Assembly: GCA_023150095.1 (NCBI GenBank)
Contig: JAKLLO010000052.1
Coordinates: 1 to 47,323 of the forward strand
Origin: Zoogloea sp.
GTDB lineage: Bacteria > Pseudomonadota > Gammaproteobacteria > Burkholderiales > Rhodocyclaceae
Reading direction: 5' to 3'
Length of the DNA stretch: 47,323 nt
Shown: positions 35,071 through 43,042 of the stretch, piece after piece
Position numbering within the stretch: the stretch's first letter is position 1
How the letters are laid out: every line of letters starts with the position of its first letter
The notes under the pieces: model-generated
What the model was told of the DNA's origin: nothing
The model's database searches: none
Seen by the model: the letters and a program-made list of their open reading frames with translations, nothing else
Position numbers and translations under genes: made by a program

Positions 35071-36885
35071 TCACTCGGCCGGCCGGTCCAGCAGCCGCTT
35101 GCTGCCGCCCGAGGTGGGATCGACCTCGTTGTCCTCCTCATCCGAATACGCGCTGCCCGAGAGATCGGGCCGCAGCTCCCGCGAGATGAAGGGCTGCGGC
35201 GCCTGGCCGCCCATCAGCAGGGCTTCCAGCTGGGCGATGCGCGCTTCCAGCGAGCCGAAGTCGGCCGACCGGGCGCCGAGCCCCGGCTTTTCGGCGAGCT
35301 TGCCCTCCACCAGCTTCTCGGAGGTACCCTTGTCGAAGGCCGCCGACTTGTCGATCACCGGCTTTTCGGCGTTCTTCTCGATCTTCTTCTCGACCAGCTT
35401 TTCGCTCGCCGCCGTCTTGTCCACCACGAGGCTCTTGTCGATCGCCACTTCCTTCTTCGGCTTGATGACGGTGCACTTCACCCTCAGGTTGGCGCTCATC
35501 ACCGGGGCCGAGGCGCCGATGCCGGTCACCGCCACGCAGGTGTTGGCGCCGGCGTAGCTCTTGGAGCTGGGGTTGGAGGTGTTGTTGAAGGTGGTGTTGC
35601 CCGCCGTGCCCGGGAAGGGATCGCCGCCATCGCCCCGGTTGTGGTCGAGTTCCATGTCGCGCAGGCCGTCGGCCTGCATCAGCGCCACCTTGTAGTGGGC
35701 CTCGTTGGTGTTGCCGGCCACGCTGTCATCCACGTGCCAGATCAGCAGCCCGCCAGCCGGCAGCGACGCGTCGAAGCCGGATTTCTGGCGGTTCTCGACG
35801 AGGAAGTATTCGCTGCTCGCCGCCCCGTTCTTCCACATCCGGTACACCACGCCGGAATCCTTCACGTCGGCGATGTTCTTGCTGCCGTTGCTGGTCACAT
35901 TGACCACGCTGGCCCAGCCCTGGTTGGCCTTGCACCAGGCCGACGGATGCACCGGCGTGTTGCCGCCGCCGCCCCAGCTGCCGCCCGCCATCAGGCACCA
36001 GTTGCCGATGCCTTCCGAGGTGTAGTCGGTGTCGTACAGATCCGGGAAGCCGAACAGCAGGTGGCCCAGCTCGTGGCAGCACACGCCGATCTTCGAATCC
36101 TCGGGCACCGTGAGATAGGCGTACACCTTGGTGCCATCCACGTTCATGGCGCCGCCGTCCAGCGTCCACTTGTGCGACCAGATGTCGCCGGACTTGCCGG
36201 TCACCTCGGCGCCCGCGCCGGCATGCACGACGATGAAGGCATCCACGTAGCCGTTGCCGTCGTTGTCATACAGCCCGAAATTGACGCTGGCGTTGGCGGC
36301 CAGCACCGCGTCCCGGGCCATCGTGCGGGCATTGGGCAGCGCCGCCCCGGTGCCGGATGCGCCGTGGGCGTACTGGGCGAGGGTCTTGGGCATGCGGAAC
36401 GGCCCCACCACCTGGCCCTGGATGTTCACCAGCCCGCGGGTCACGTCGGCGTAGTACTCGCGCACGCTCTTGGTGGGGATCGCGCCGGTCGAGAAGAACA
36501 GCTTGTCGAAGTGGGCAACCGTCTGGGTCATCGGCTTGTCCGAGAAATCCACCAGCACCACGATCACCCGCACCGCGCCCCGCAGTGGCGCCCGCTCGGC
36601 CGCCGCTCCGCGGATGCGGCTGGGCGCCGAACCCAGCGGAAACTCTTCCGGCGGAATGATCAGGCCGTCATTGAAGCCGTCCGAACGGGGCTCGGACGCA
36701 CGCAGCTGGAACGAGGCCATGAAATCCTTGGCCTTGCTGCGCATCGCGGTGAGCTCCTTCTTCAGCTTGTCGGCCAGATCCGGGCACGGCGCCACCATGC
36801 AGCGCTCCCCGTCCTCGCTCCCCCTCGCTTCCTGGTAGATGTGCCGAACGTCCCCCGCAAGGGACACATGACGATATTCGCGCAT
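35071..36885 (-). CDS. M6-family (immune inhibitor A-like) metalloprotease with repetitive charged C-terminal tail
   Basis: 604 residues from ATG 36885, nine bases after GGAGG; the upstream GTG at 36903 would place that site inside codons 2-3. The zinc motif HELGH is at 271-275, continued by LLFGFPDLYD, and the Met-turn WCLMAGGSW is at 296-304. DNDGNGYVD (207-215) looks like a calcium loop. No N-terminal signal peptide is visible, unusual for M6 enzymes. After about residue 475 comes a Lys/Glu/Asp tail with two copies of a 22-residue repeat (IDKS-x3-DK-x2-SEKLVE, at 482-503 and 511-533), a short coiled coil (545-557) and an acidic end with QPFISRELRPDLSGS. First gene of the ATP-grasp operon. 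Confidence 0.85.
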   Translation of the reverse strand: MREYRHVSLAGDVRHIYQEARGSEDGERCMVAPCPDLADKLKKELTAMRSKAKDFMASFQLRASEPRSDGFNDGLIIPPEEFPLGSAPSRIRGAAAERAPLRGAVRVIVVLVDFSDKPMTQTVAHFDKLFFSTGAIPTKSVREYYADVTRGLVNIQGQVVGPFRMPKTLAQYAHGASGTGAALPNARTMARDAVLAANASVNFGLYDNDGNGYVDAFIVVHAGAGAEVTGKSGDIWSHKWTLDGGAMNVDGTKVYAYLTVPEDSKIGVCCHELGHLLFGFPDLYDTDYTSEGIGNWCLMAGGSWGGGGNTPVHPSAWCKANQGWASVVNVTSNGSKNIADVKDSGVVYRMWKNGAASSEYFLVENRQKSGFDASLPAGGLLIWHVDDSVAGNTNEAHYKVALMQADGLRDMELDHNRGDGGDPFPGTAGNTTFNNTSNPSSKSYAGANTCVAVTGIGASAPVMSANLRVKCTVIKPKKEVAIDKSLVVDKTAASEKLVEKKIEKNAEKPVIDKSAAFDKGTSEKLVEGKLAEKPGLGARSADFGSLEARIAQLEALLMGGQAPQPFISRELRPDLSGSAYSDEEDNEVDPTSGGSKRLLDRPAE

Positions 36886-37157
36886 GACATCACCCTCCTT
36901 CACGAACCCGCGCGCCAGCCGGGCACCGCAGGCCCACTGATTGATCGGATCGACACGGAGACGGACGACGGAAGATGCCCAGGACGGGCCAGAATGAGAC
37001 GCAGACCGACTGACTTGCAGACGTACTGAACGTGTCTCCGTGCTATGAGGTTAGGTTACAGCCCCCTTCACGGCAAGGAAGACTTGCCCCACGCGCAGCT
37101 TGCCCCGCCCGCACCGACGGCATAGATTCCTGTCATTTCCAGCGCAGCCTGAAAGTC
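36886..37157. other. Divergent intergenic region (M6 protease / NERD protein)
   Basis: 272 bases. It must hold the promoters for both directions. It is less GC-rich near 37020-37060 (ATGAGGTTAGGTTACAG), but I see no convincing -35/-10 pair, operator or hairpin. Confidence 0.4.
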
Positions 37158-38042
37158 ATGATCACCCTCGCCGTCGCTCTCCTCACCGCCATCCCGATAC
37201 TCATCCTGATGGGCGCCGTCTTCATCCAGTTCTGGTGGCTCGACAGAAGCCCGAGGCGCGATCCGCTGACCTCCGAACTGCGCCGGCTTCCCGGCGCCAG
37301 CACCCAGGCCCGGCGGGAAGAAGACATGGAAGACGTGGTCACCAAGATGGCGTGGATCGCGATGATCGGCTGGATACTGAGCGTGGTGATGCTGCAGCGC
37401 CTGGTGCCGGAGAGCGGGCTGACCTGGAAAACCATGGACACGATCAACCTGGCCCTGGGCCTGTCTGCCACGGTGATCCTCACCTGGCTCATCGTTCGCA
37501 AGGTTCCGGAACTGCGTCGCATGAAACAAGGCGTCCGCGCCGAGCAGGCCACCGCGCAGGAGCTCTCGGAGGTGCTCGCCGGCAGGAACCGCATCATCCA
37601 CGACGTCGTGGCGAAGGGGTTCAACATCGACCACGTGGTGATCACGCCAGCGGGCGTCTTTGCCGTCGAAACAAAATCGCGCCTCAAGCCGCCGGCCGGC
37701 CAGGGCGCCGATGCGGTGAAAGTCGCCTACGACGGCACCACCCTGACCTTCCCCGGCTGGGTCGAGACCGCCCCCATCGAGCAGGCCCGGCGACAAGCCG
37801 ACTGGCTTGCCCGCCACCTTAAAGCCGCAACGGGCGAAACCTTCCCAGTGTTTCCCGTCCTGGCGCTGCCGGGCTGGTACATCGAGAACAAGGCCCGCAT
37901 CACCGACGACATGGTTCGCGTGATCAACCCGAAAAACGCGGCATGGCTCTTCATCAAGCGGCCACCGATACTTGACGACGCCGCCCTGCAACGCGCCATC
38001 TTCTGCGTCGAGAAACTGGCCACCGAGGCGGTGGCAGACTGA
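37158..38042 (+). CDS. NERD-domain membrane protein
   Basis: 294 residues from ATG 37158, where the first membrane helix starts (ITLAVALLTAIPILILMGAVF). Two more helices lie at about 65-81 and 95-113. The NERD (nuclease-related) domain begins near 125: GVRAEQATAQELSEVL, then NIDHVVITPAGVFAVETKSR with Asp158, Glu171 and Lys173 of the PD-(D/E)xK core. The rest includes VFPVLALPGWYI. NERD proteins are thought to be nucleases or nucleic-acid-binding factors; many are membrane-bound like this one. The core residues are intact, so nuclease activity is possible. Single gene, divergent from the M6 protease operon. Confidence 0.85.
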   Translation: MITLAVALLTAIPILILMGAVFIQFWWLDRSPRRDPLTSELRRLPGASTQARREEDMEDVVTKMAWIAMIGWILSVVMLQRLVPESGLTWKTMDTINLALGLSATVILTWLIVRKVPELRRMKQGVRAEQATAQELSEVLAGRNRIIHDVVAKGFNIDHVVITPAGVFAVETKSRLKPPAGQGADAVKVAYDGTTLTFPGWVETAPIEQARRQADWLARHLKAATGETFPVFPVLALPGWYIENKARITDDMVRVINPKNAAWLFIKRPPILDDAALQRAIFCVEKLATEAVAD

Positions 38043-38155
38043 AATCCTCCGGCCATCGGACCAGAGCGAGCCCCGGCGGGGCTAACATTCGGGATGGATG
38101 GGTTCGTGCCGGCACATCTTCGCGGCCGACAGCCCACCCACTCAGGAGACCAAGC

Positions 38156-38554
38156 ATGAACACCTTCAAGCAACGCATCGCGCTGACCGCCGCCAGCCTG
38201 TTGATGAGCAGCCTCGTCTGGGCCCAGCCTGGACCGGGAATGGGTGGCGGAATGGGCCCGGGCGCCGGTCCGGCCAACCGTCCGTGCGCTGCCGTCGGGC
38301 AGGCCCAGGGCTCGCCCCAGTGCAACTGGCGGGCCAACCGCCGCAACACCCCGGGGCTGGCGCTGATGACGCCCGAGGAGCGCAGCGCCCATCGGGACCG
38401 GATGCGCAGCATGCAGTCCCGCGAGGAATGCCTCGCCTACCTCAGCGAGCACCACGCCCGGATGGCCGAGCGCGCCAAGGCCAAGGGGCAGACGCTCCCC
38501 GAACCGCGTAACCGGATGTGCGAGCGCCTGCCCTCGGCCAGCCAGGCCCGCTGA
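38156..38554 (+). CDS. Small periplasmic protein, Met/Gly-rich with two Cys pairs
   Basis: 132 residues. Signal peptide ends at SLVWAQ (about residue 24), then a Pro/Gly/Met stretch (PGPGMGGGMGPG). The second half is LMTPEERSAHRDRMRSMQSREECLAYLSEHHARMAERAKAKG, a charged helix type common in proteobacterial periplasmic proteins of the CpxP/metal-stress sort. Four Cys remain in the mature part. AGGAG lies before the start. Function unknown; envelope or metal stress is a guess. The next gene starts 9 bases after it. Confidence 0.65.
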   Translation: MNTFKQRIALTAASLLMSSLVWAQPGPGMGGGMGPGAGPANRPCAAVGQAQGSPQCNWRANRRNTPGLALMTPEERSAHRDRMRSMQSREECLAYLSEHHARMAERAKAKGQTLPEPRNRMCERLPSASQAR

Positions 38555-38563
38555 CCGCCCCAA

Positions 38564-39262
38564 GTGACCACAAACTCCTTCGACCACGCCCGGGCGGCCT
38601 TCCTCGCCGCCGGGCAGACCCTGCGCAACGAGCGCCGGGATTTTCCCGAATGGCACCTGGGCCGCCCCCACTACGCCCTGTGGGCGGTGGACGTGGATCT
38701 GCCCGACGTGCGCCAGGCCGTAGCCGGGGCCGAAACCCATCTGGACGGGCTGCTCCTCGACGGCTATCGCCGCCAGCCCCACGTCACCCTGGCCCTGTGC
38801 GGCTTTCCGACCGCCAACCCGGAGCACCCGGACGACTACAGCCCCGCCCGCCTCGCCGCCCAGGTGGCCGCGCTGGCCGCCAGCGCACCGACGCCCTTCG
38901 CGCTGACCATCGGCGGGCTGGCAAGCTTCAGCTCGGCGCCCTTCCTGTCGGTGATGGACCCTACTGGCGGCATCCACCGCCTGCGCCGCGCCCTGGCCGG
39001 CGACCAGGACGAGCCCGGCGGCCCCTACACGCCCCACGTCACCGTGGGCCTCTACGCCGGCACCTGGCCGACCGCCCACATCCAGCCGCGGCTCGACGCC
39101 TTTGCCGCGCCCGCGCTGCCCTTCCGCGTCGAGCGCATCAGCCTGATGCACTACGCGGCACCCGAGATCGGCGGCGCGCTGACCACCCTAGCAAGCTTCG
39201 ACCTCGGCCAGCGCCAGCTCGACTGGCACCAGCGCCCCACCGGCTGGCCCGACACCGACTGA
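38564..39262 (+). CDS. 2'-5' RNA ligase/2H phosphoesterase family protein
   Basis: 232 residues, probable GTG start. The two catalytic H-x-T motifs are QPHVTL (His73, Thr75) and TPHVTV (His158, Thr160), about 85 residues apart as in the 2H superfamily (LigT, CPDase, AKAP18-like). Cytoplasmic. It starts 9 bases after the previous gene, so may be co-transcribed. Such proteins hydrolyse or form 2',5'- or 2',3'-cyclic phosphate bonds in RNA or small nucleotides; the substrate cannot be told. No GGAG-type ribosome site is obvious before the GTG, suggesting coupling to the upstream gene. Confidence 0.85.
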   Translation: MTTNSFDHARAAFLAAGQTLRNERRDFPEWHLGRPHYALWAVDVDLPDVRQAVAGAETHLDGLLLDGYRRQPHVTLALCGFPTANPEHPDDYSPARLAAQVAALAASAPTPFALTIGGLASFSSAPFLSVMDPTGGIHRLRRALAGDQDEPGGPYTPHVTVGLYAGTWPTAHIQPRLDAFAAPALPFRVERISLMHYAAPEIGGALTTLASFDLGQRQLDWHQRPTGWPDTD

Positions 39263-39343
39263 AATCTGGCGAGGCGCTGTAAGAATCCAGCGCCAGCTCC
39301 GACCAATCCGACATGCACACCCGCATGTCACCCGGAGCCCGCC

Positions 39344-39748
39344 ATGACCCGCCTCACCCCCCGCCCCCGTCTCGTCACCGCCCTCGCCTGCCTGCTGGCG
39401 CCCCTGGCCGCCCACGCGCTGGAGATCCAGCCCTACTCGGCCGCAGCCCTCGCTGCAGCCCAGTCGGCCGGCAAGCCGGTGGCCGTGCATTTCCACGCCC
39501 CGTGGTGCCCCACCTGCCGCGCCCAGGCCAAGGTTTTCGACGGCTTCCGGCAGGACGCGGGCCTGCCCCTGCCGCTGCTGGTGGCCGACTACGACAGCGA
39601 GCGCGGCCTCCGGCAAAAACTCGGCGTGCGCACCCAATCCACCTTGATCGTCTGGCGCGGCACGCAGGAAACCGCGAGGCTGGCCGGCGAGACCGATGCC
39701 GACCGCCTGCGCGCCGCCCTGCGTTCGGCCACCACCGTGGCCCAGTGA
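39344..39748 (+). CDS. Periplasmic thioredoxin-like protein
   Basis: 134 residues. Signal peptide to about residue 25 (RLVTALACLLAPLAAHA), then a thioredoxin fold with VAVHFHAPWCPTCRAQ, active site Cys55-Pro-Thr-Cys58, and LGVRTQSTLIVWRG holding the cis-Pro region (Ser-Thr in place of the usual Thr-Pro). The fold also has EIQPYSAAAL at the start. Active-site CPTC suits a reductase or thiol-transfer role. It lies 10 bases before the CcdA-like gene, which would pass electrons across the membrane to it. Together they resemble a split DsbD. Confidence 0.88.
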   Translation: MTRLTPRPRLVTALACLLAPLAAHALEIQPYSAAALAAAQSAGKPVAVHFHAPWCPTCRAQAKVFDGFRQDAGLPLPLLVADYDSERGLRQKLGVRTQSTLIVWRGTQETARLAGETDADRLRAALRSATTVAQ

Positions 39749-39758
39749 GGGCACCATC

Positions 39759-40493
39759 ATGGACACCGCCCTCTCCCTGCCCCAGCTGGGGCTCAGCCTC
39801 CTTGCCGGCAGCCTGACGACCCTCTCGCCCTGTGTCTTTCCGGTGCTGCCGCTGGTGGTCGGCGGTGCGATGCAGGCCAACCGGCTGGCGCCGCTGGCGA
39901 TGGGGACCGGCATGGCAGCCTCGTTTGCCGGTATCGGCCTGGTGGTCGGCGCCCTCGGCCCGGCGCTGGGCATCGATCCCGACAGCGTGCGGACCTTCGG
40001 CGCCGTGCTGCTGCTCGCCTTCGCGCTGGTGATGCTGGTGCCGGCCCTGGGCGAACGCTTCAGCCAGCTGCTGCTGCCCGTGGCCTCGTCGGCCAATGCC
40101 GCGTCGAGCCGGCTCGACGGCGGTTCCCTCGGCGGCGCACTGCTGCTGGGCGGCGTGCTCGGGCTGGTGTGGAGCCCCTGCTCCGGCCCGCTGCTGGCGT
40201 CGGCACTGACGCTGGTGGCGAGCGAAGGCGGCGCCGGCCGCGGGGCGCTGATCCTAGGCGTGTTCGGCCTGGGTGCAGCCACGCCGCTGGTGGCCGTGGC
40301 CTACGCCTCCCGGGCCAGCCTCGCCCGCGCCCGGGGCTGGGTGCTTGCCCGGGGCGACGGCATGAAGAAGGCCTTCGGCGTGCTGATCGGCCTGGCCGGC
40401 CTCGCCATCCTCACCGGCGCCGACAAGTGGCTGGAAGCCCGCGTGCTCGATCTGCTGCCGGAAGGCTGGCTGCGCCTCACCACGCTGTTCTGA
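39759..40493 (+). CDS. CcdA/DsbD-like transmembrane electron carrier
   Basis: 244 residues with about six membrane helices. The first repeat has TLSPCVFPVLPLV with Cys25 and the second has WSPCSGPLLAS with Cys141, the redox pair of the CcdA/DsbD membrane domain. It moves electrons from cytoplasmic thioredoxin to periplasmic thiol proteins. The partner is probably the thioredoxin-like product encoded just upstream. ATG 39759 is chosen because it starts the first helix. Full length for CcdA. The final cytoplasm-side helix is followed by a short amphipathic end. A role in cytochrome c maturation or copper/thiol repair is possible but not shown by neighbours. Confidence 0.87.
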   Translation: MDTALSLPQLGLSLLAGSLTTLSPCVFPVLPLVVGGAMQANRLAPLAMGTGMAASFAGIGLVVGALGPALGIDPDSVRTFGAVLLLAFALVMLVPALGERFSQLLLPVASSANAASSRLDGGSLGGALLLGGVLGLVWSPCSGPLLASALTLVASEGGAGRGALILGVFGLGAATPLVAVAYASRASLARARGWVLARGDGMKKAFGVLIGLAGLAILTGADKWLEARVLDLLPEGWLRLTTLF

Positions 40494-40573
40494 GCAGCAC
40501 CGGGTCGCGCCGGCGGGCGGGGCTGGCCTACAATGGCTGATTCCCCGCAACGCCAGAGAATCAGGACTTCGCG

Positions 40574-41728
40574 ATGACCCGAATCGCCCGCCGCATGGCC
40601 GACATCCAGCCCTTCCACGTGATGGAGATCCTCAAGCGCGCCCACGCCCTGGCCGCCGAAGGCCGCGACATCATCCACCTGGAGGTCGGCGAGCCAGACT
40701 TCCCCAGCCCGGCCCCGATCGTCGAGGCCGGCCGACGCTTCCTCACCAGCGGCCACGTGCATTACACGCCGGCGCTGGGCCTCACCGCGCTCCGCGAGGC
40801 CATCGCCCGCTTCTACCACGACCGCTTCGGCGCCGACGTGGCGCCCGAGCGCATCGTCGTCACTCCCGGCGCGTCCGGCGCACTGATGCTGGCCCTGGGC
40901 GTGCTCACCGATCCGGGCGACGAATGGCTGCTGCCCGACCCGGGCTATCCCTCCAACCGCCATCTGGTGCGCAGCTTTGAAGGCAAGCCGGTGGCCCTGC
41001 CGGTGGATGCGACCACCCGCTTCCAGCCCACGCCGGCCCACGTCGCCGCGGCCTGGACGCCCAACACCCGCGGGCTGATCGTGGCCTCCCCGGCCAACCC
41101 CACCGGCACCCTGCTGGATCTGGACGAGATCGTCGCCCTGCGCGACACCGTGACCGCGCGGGGTGGCGTGTTGATCGTGGACGAGATCTACCAGGGCCTG
41201 AACTACGGCGTCGAGGCGAGCACCGCCCTCAGCCGGGCTGATGACGTGTTCGTGGTGAACAGCTTTTCGAAGTATTTCGGGATGACCGGCTGGCGGCTCG
41301 GCTGGATGGTGGTGCCCGAGGGCTACGTGCGGGACATCGAGAAGCTCGCCCAGCACTTCTTCATCTCGCCGTCGACGCCGGCCCAGCATGCGGCGCTGGC
41401 GGCCTTCGAGCCGGGCACACTGGAGATCCTGGAAGCCCGTCGCCACGCGTTTGCCGACCGCCGCAATGCGCTGTTGCCTGCGCTTCGCGACATCGGCTTC
41501 CGCTTTGCCACGGAGCCCCAGGGTGCCTTCTATCTCTACGCCGACATCTCGGACATCGCCGCCAGCAGCGAGGAACTCGCCCAGCGGCTCATCGAGGAAG
41601 CCGGCGTGGCCACCACCCCGGGAATCGACTTTGGGGACAACGCGCCAGAGCGTCACCTGCGCATTGCCTACACCACCGACGAAGCCCGGCTGGTAGAAGC
41701 CGCCGAACGCATCCGCCGGGTGCTGTAA
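40574..41728 (+). CDS. PLP-dependent class I/II aminotransferase
   Basis: 384 residues. Fold type I signatures: EVGEPDFPSP near the N-terminus, PGASGALMLAL for cofactor phosphate, SPANPTG with Asn175, VDEIYQGL with Asp203 and Tyr206, and SFSKYFGMTGWRLGW with the PLP lysine Lys233 and Arg241. A late Arg in HLRIAY binds the substrate carboxylate. The sequence is of the aspartate/aromatic/LL-DAP-like subgroup (AspC/YbdL-like), but substrate choice cannot be read safely. Cytoplasmic. It stands alone, 80 bases after the CcdA-like gene and convergent with the transglycosylase gene. Confidence 0.9.
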   Translation: MTRIARRMADIQPFHVMEILKRAHALAAEGRDIIHLEVGEPDFPSPAPIVEAGRRFLTSGHVHYTPALGLTALREAIARFYHDRFGADVAPERIVVTPGASGALMLALGVLTDPGDEWLLPDPGYPSNRHLVRSFEGKPVALPVDATTRFQPTPAHVAAAWTPNTRGLIVASPANPTGTLLDLDEIVALRDTVTARGGVLIVDEIYQGLNYGVEASTALSRADDVFVVNSFSKYFGMTGWRLGWMVVPEGYVRDIEKLAQHFFISPSTPAQHAALAAFEPGTLEILEARRHAFADRRNALLPALRDIGFRFATEPQGAFYLYADISDIAASSEELAQRLIEEAGVATTPGIDFGDNAPERHLRIAYTTDEARLVEAAERIRRVL

Positions 41729-41803
41729 GCACCCGCGGGCACATCACCCTCCGGCGCCTGTTGCGGGGGCGCGGAGGGGTATCGGCAGAAAGGAGAGACG
41801 CGC

Positions 41804-41821
41804 GCCTGCCGGAAGGCAGGC
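41804..41821 (-). terminator. Terminator-like hairpin after the lytic transglycosylase gene
   Basis: GCCTGCC and GGCAGGC with a 4-base loop, 15 bases past the transglycosylase stop. No T-run. A second, larger pairing (CCTCC with GGAGG around 41750-41776) lies nearer the aminotransferase end. Either could serve as a Rho-independent-like or processing signal. Confidence 0.35.
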
Positions 41822-41835
41822 CGCAAACCAACGGA

Positions 41836-42534
41836 TCAGGCGCCGAAGAACTTGCCGCCGCGGGCGGCCTGGCTCAGCGCAGCCTTCACCGCCATCACCT
41901 TGTTGGCATACGGGGCGGTGGGATCGCTGGATCCGTTGTACTGCTGAAGGGCCCGCTCAACCGAACCCGTGCTCTGGATGTACTCCTTGAGCACCAGGGC
42001 GCCGACGCGGATGTTGGTATCCGGATCGAACATCGCGCCCTTGTCGGTCTTGACGTCCACCTTGTCCGGGTGCCACTTGGGGATGACCTGCATCAGGCCC
42101 TGGGCACCCATCGGGCTTTCGGCAAAGGGGTTGAACCGCGACTCGATGGCCATCACGGCCACCAGCAGCAGGGGGTCGACACCCACACTGCGACCGGTCT
42201 GCTGGGCCGAGGCCAGCAGCGGCTCGACGGCAACGGCAGAGACCTGGTAACGCTTGGCGATGTAGGTCTTGACGCGCTGCAGATCGGGGCTGAGCTTGGT
42301 CGACGTGGTGTCGGCGACTTCCACGACTTCCGGCTCGATCTCTTCGACGGCGGCCGTGGTGGCAGGACCACCGGTGAGGCTGCCGAGGGAAAGACCCTGA
42401 ACGCCATGATTGGCGATCCGCGAGGCGACAAAAAGAGTGACGATAAGGCCAGCGACGAGCAAACCGCCGTGGGCGAAGTGAAGCATGAATGAAGCCGCGT
42501 GACGTGCGTACTTCGTGATACGAGTTGCGAACAT
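41836..42534 (-). CDS. Lytic transglycosylase (SLT family), membrane anchored
   Basis: 232 residues. An N-terminal hydrophobic stretch (about 22-40) acts as signal-anchor. An Ala/Glu-rich linker follows, then the SLT domain from about 115: DPLLLVAVMAIESRFNPFAESPMGAQGLMQVIP, with the catalytic Glu131 in AIESRF and the GAQGLMQV motif. It cuts peptidoglycan to 1,6-anhydro-muropeptides. These are the substrates whose later recycling uses AmpD, encoded at 43043-43660 on the same strand. The ribosome site AAAGGAGAG is strong. A leader of about 340 bases with hairpins and a terminator-like element lies upstream. Confidence 0.92.
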   Translation of the reverse strand: MFATRITKYARHAASFMLHFAHGGLLVAGLIVTLFVASRIANHGVQGLSLGSLTGGPATTAAVEEIEPEVVEVADTTSTKLSPDLQRVKTYIAKRYQVSAVAVEPLLASAQQTGRSVGVDPLLLVAVMAIESRFNPFAESPMGAQGLMQVIPKWHPDKVDVKTDKGAMFDPDTNIRVGALVLKEYIQSTGSVERALQQYNGSSDPTAPYANKVMAVKAALSQAARGGKFFGA

Positions 42535-42589
42535 GGGCTCTCCTTTCTGTGGCCACAGTCAGGCAAGCGCGCACGAAAGATCGCCCCTG

Positions 42590-42625
42590 AAAAAACGGGA
42601 AGCGATGCTCCGCTTGTATCACCCG
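42590..42625 (-). terminator. Terminator-like hairpin in the transglycosylase leader (attenuator candidate)
   Basis: On the minus strand AAGCG/CGCTT (loop GAGCAT), extended by CGGG/CCCG across a 6-base bulge, then six T. It is 55 bases before the transglycosylase start. The CGGGT part (42625-42621) can instead pair with upstream ACCCG (42651-42647) in another hairpin, so the two structures compete. Confidence 0.5.
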
Positions 42626-42874
42626 ACAGCCCTCGAAAAGCAGGGCCGGGTTCAACTCGTCAGCCAAAAAAACCGGCCGACGGCACTCGAAAGACTAGGT
42701 CGCCAGGGGTTGATCCAAACACGCTGGTGCAACCAGGCAGCGTGCCAAAAATGACGCTGAAACCAGACCAGGGTTCTGGTCAGTGACCGGCTTGGGATGC
42801 CCGGCCATGCGGCGGTTTCGGCGCCGACGTTTTACAAAAAACGACTCAAAAAAATGTGTGCTGCATTGCACACA
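42591..42874 (-). ncRNA. Candidate leader RNA or small RNA upstream of the transglycosylase
   Basis: About 285 bases between a good sigma70-like promoter (42881-42909) and a terminator-like hairpin (42590-42625). It holds several pairings: CACGCTG/CAGCGTG (42720-42744), CGTCGGCC/GGCTGACG with a T-rich loop (42658-42682) and ACCCGGCCCT with AGGGC...CGGGT (42621-42651). No credible protein is encoded. No known RNA family recognised. Confidence 0.4.
42848..42874 (-). terminator. Strong hairpin plus T7, directly at a predicted transcription start
   Basis: TGTGTGC/GCACACA (7 bp, loop AATGCA on the minus strand) followed by seven T. It may end the ampD transcript, whose stop is 170 bases upstream. 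It also begins at the +1 position expected for the promoter at 42881-42909. Confidence 0.7.
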
Positions 42875-42880
42875 GAGCGC

Positions 42881-42909
42881 ATTGTATTGATTCGACTGGA
42901 TTTTGTCAA
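42881..42909 (-). promoter_or_regulatory. Sigma70-like promoter
   Basis: On the minus strand TTGACA (42909-42904), 17 bases, TACAAT (42886-42881): 6/6 and 5/6 matches with ideal spacing. It points toward the transglycosylase gene, with +1 near 42874. Confidence 0.7.
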
Positions 42910-43017
42910 TCCGGGGGCTTTCATGGCGCCGCGAAGCCAATTCCAAACGCATTACCTGGAGCGCAGCAACGGCGCGGCCCTGGACGGCCCTGCCGGGGCA
43001 AAGCCAGTCGCCGAGCG

Positions 43018-43041
43018 GGTTTCGCGGAGCGTCCCGAAACC
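43018..43041 (-). terminator. Hairpin immediately after ampD
   Basis: GGTTTCG/CGAAACC (7 bp, 10-base loop) starts 1 base after the ampD stop. No T-run follows, so its effect is uncertain. Confidence 0.3.
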
Positions 43042-43042
43042 G

